Shown in pieces: positions 62,822 through 64,000 of a DNA stretch of 64,000 bases. The translations under genes were made by a program, and so were the position numbers. A model generated the notes under the pieces. That model had not been told where the DNA came from, made no database searches, and saw only the letters and a program-made list of their open reading frames with translations. The stretch is from DASQUK01 sp963756425 (GTDB lineage Bacteria > Actinomycetota > Acidimicrobiia > Acidimicrobiales > VFJN01). The DNA lies in NCBI GenBank assembly GCA_963756425.1, contig CAVWNW010000022.1, positions 186,001 to 250,000 of the forward strand, written 5' to 3'. Positions within the stretch are counted from its first letter, which is position 1, and each line of letters opens with the position of its first letter.

Positions 62822-63804
62822 CTAGCTGCCAGCTGAACGGAGGCGGGAGACGTCCACGCTGCCGAGGCCCTTTAGCCGCTTGGGTCCCTGCGGCTCGACC
62901 TCGAACGTCATGGTGCCGACGATCGCCTCCGCAAAGGCGTCATCAGCGAGCAGGTGTCGGGAGGGGCGACGTCGACCGGCGGCTCGCCAGGTTGACCGCG
63001 CGGCCGAAGTAGTCGCCTCCGCGGGCGAGGACCTGACCCAGCGACAAGCCAGCGCGGGCCGAGGGCAGGTCGCCTGCGGCGCAGGCGTCGAAAGCTCGAT
63101 CGCGCCCCGGGCCGCCTGGTCGGCGGTGGGAAAGACCAGCATCGCCTCGTCACCGATGAGCTTCACCACCCTGCCGCCCGCCTCCGTGATGACGTCGGCG
63201 ACGAGCGCCTCGAAGCGGCCCAGCAGTCGTCCCAGTTCATCTGTCCGCAGGGAACCACTCGTGCGGGTGAAGCCGACGAGATCCACGAATCCCACCGCCA
63301 AAGTCGGCTGGTCGCCTGCCTCCAGGGTGGTGCGGTGTCGGAGTGCCTCCTCGAGCCGGCGACGAAACGCGTAGAGGAGAACCCAACCAAGATCCGAGTG
63401 CTGCACACCCAGCTCTGAGGCCTCGGCGAGGACCCGCTCGCGCAACCCGAGCGCCGCCAGCTCCGCCATCGACTCGACCTCGATCTCCGCGATTCGGCTC
63501 ATGTGAGAGCTGACCATGCGCGCCTCGCGGACGATCGCGTCGAGGCGGTGCGACGGTCATCGCCTCGGACCGACTCGATGCCGTCGGCCGCGATTCGCAA
63601 CGCCCGCACGTCGTCCATGGTGTAGGCGGACTCCTCCGCCGGTACGTCCGGGAACCCCAGGGCCCGCCACAGCGGATCCGCCACCTCGTGGCTCACCCCC
63701 GCCCGGGCACAGACCTGAGGCCAGGTCAGCTCCTTCGGCCCAAGACGGACCAGCCGCTCAACGTCGTCGCCACCACCAACGCGCGGTCCGTCGCGATCAG
63801 GCAT
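62822..63804 (-). pseudogene. Class III adenylate/guanylate cyclase with several frameshifts
   Basis: An N-terminal regulatory domain (ELTWPQVCARAGVSHEVADP, then AYTMDDVRALRIAADGIESV) starts at ATG 63804. In a second frame, RLDAIVREARM, EVESMAELAALGLRERVLAE and the catalytic LAVGFVDLVGFTRTSGSLRT follow, then GRVVKLIGDEAMLVFP with the metal and ribose-binding residues. Near AIELS a third frame takes over (DLPSARAGLSLGQVLARGGD, then YFGRAVNLASR). Another shift leads to LLADDAFAEAIVGTMTFEVE. At least three shifts are needed, so the gene is probably inactive unless the consensus is faulty here. Confidence 0.75.
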
Positions 63805-64000
63805 CTTCGATCGGCACCGACTCTACGGCCGCCCGCCGATCGATAGTCGAAGTGGCGTGCGCTCCCGCCGAGCGCATCGTGCCTGCCCGACACGGCGACC
63901 ATCCCAGGGCGTGGACCTCCCGGTGGGCGACCGGCCACTACGAGGCCCGACGCGGGGTGCGCTCGGACTCGAGATGACGTGTTCCTGCGACCCACGGGAT

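Overview
The window is a GC-rich chromosomal segment from an actinomycetote. It is probably a soil or environmental lineage near Acidimicrobiia or Thermoleophilia, because it carries F420-type luciferase-like oxidoreductases, mycothiol-type DinB proteins, DUF222 debris, a MoxR-DUF58-TgpA operon and many GTG starts. I saw no rRNA, tRNA, CRISPR array or insertion sequence. Gene density is high, on both strands, with short operons that are often coupled by ATGA, GTGA or TGATG overlaps.

Layout. 1-5 kb: a truncated periplasmic-binding-type protein, a SpoIIAA-like protein and a xylose/ribose-type ABC importer. 5-15.6 kb: regulation, with a large LuxR/AAA protein, a NarL-type histidine kinase, a MoxR-DUF58-transglutaminase operon headed by a LuxR regulator, and a divergent receiver-only response regulator. 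15.8-24.8 kb: GNAT, glycolipid-binding and VTT-type membrane proteins, a DUF3089 relic, an aldo/keto reductase, an SDR/TetR pair sharing a palindrome, and an ECF sigma factor between two didomain VOC genes. 24.8-28.4 kb: an ArsR-SRPBCC-DinB operon behind a duplicated operator, a CHAD protein, a TetR and a 49-residue protein. 28.4-34 kb: a CDF transporter, DJ-1, arginase, SRPBCC and GNAT genes, a response-regulator relic and a HAF-repeat lipoprotein. 34-36.3 kb: two paralogous small secreted proteins before a large methyltransferase. 36.7-39.6 kb: a lower-GC ferritin-like gene and a secreted GH3 enzyme. 40.4-43.5 kb: HdeD and an ABC exporter. 43.5-48.3 kb: a probable tailoring or detoxification regulon. 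48.4-64 kb: small enzymes, a bactofilin-like membrane protein, a STAS protein, a TPR protein, an LLM oxidoreductase, rearranged DUF222 debris, a CGNR regulator with a divergent lipoprotein, and a broken nucleotide cyclase.

The strongest candidate for an undescribed system is the 43.5-48.3 kb cluster. It comprises a TetR gene, two paralogous alpha/beta hydrolases (the second fused to a GT28/MGT-like glycosyltransferase, with Cys where the nucleophilic Ser is expected), and an AurF-like diiron oxygenase. A 20-base perfect palindrome lies ahead of the TetR gene, and a copy matching 20 of 21 bases recurs 3.7 kb away, ahead of the oxygenase. This implies one regulator acting on two transcription units.

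At least ten otherwise recognisable genes contain apparent one- or two-base frameshifts. Isolated single events in full-length genes may be consensus errors in the assembly. Loci with several shifts plus missing ends (about 17.8, 31.9, 57 and 63 kb) look like true relics. All functions are inferred from motifs read by eye; no database search was possible.
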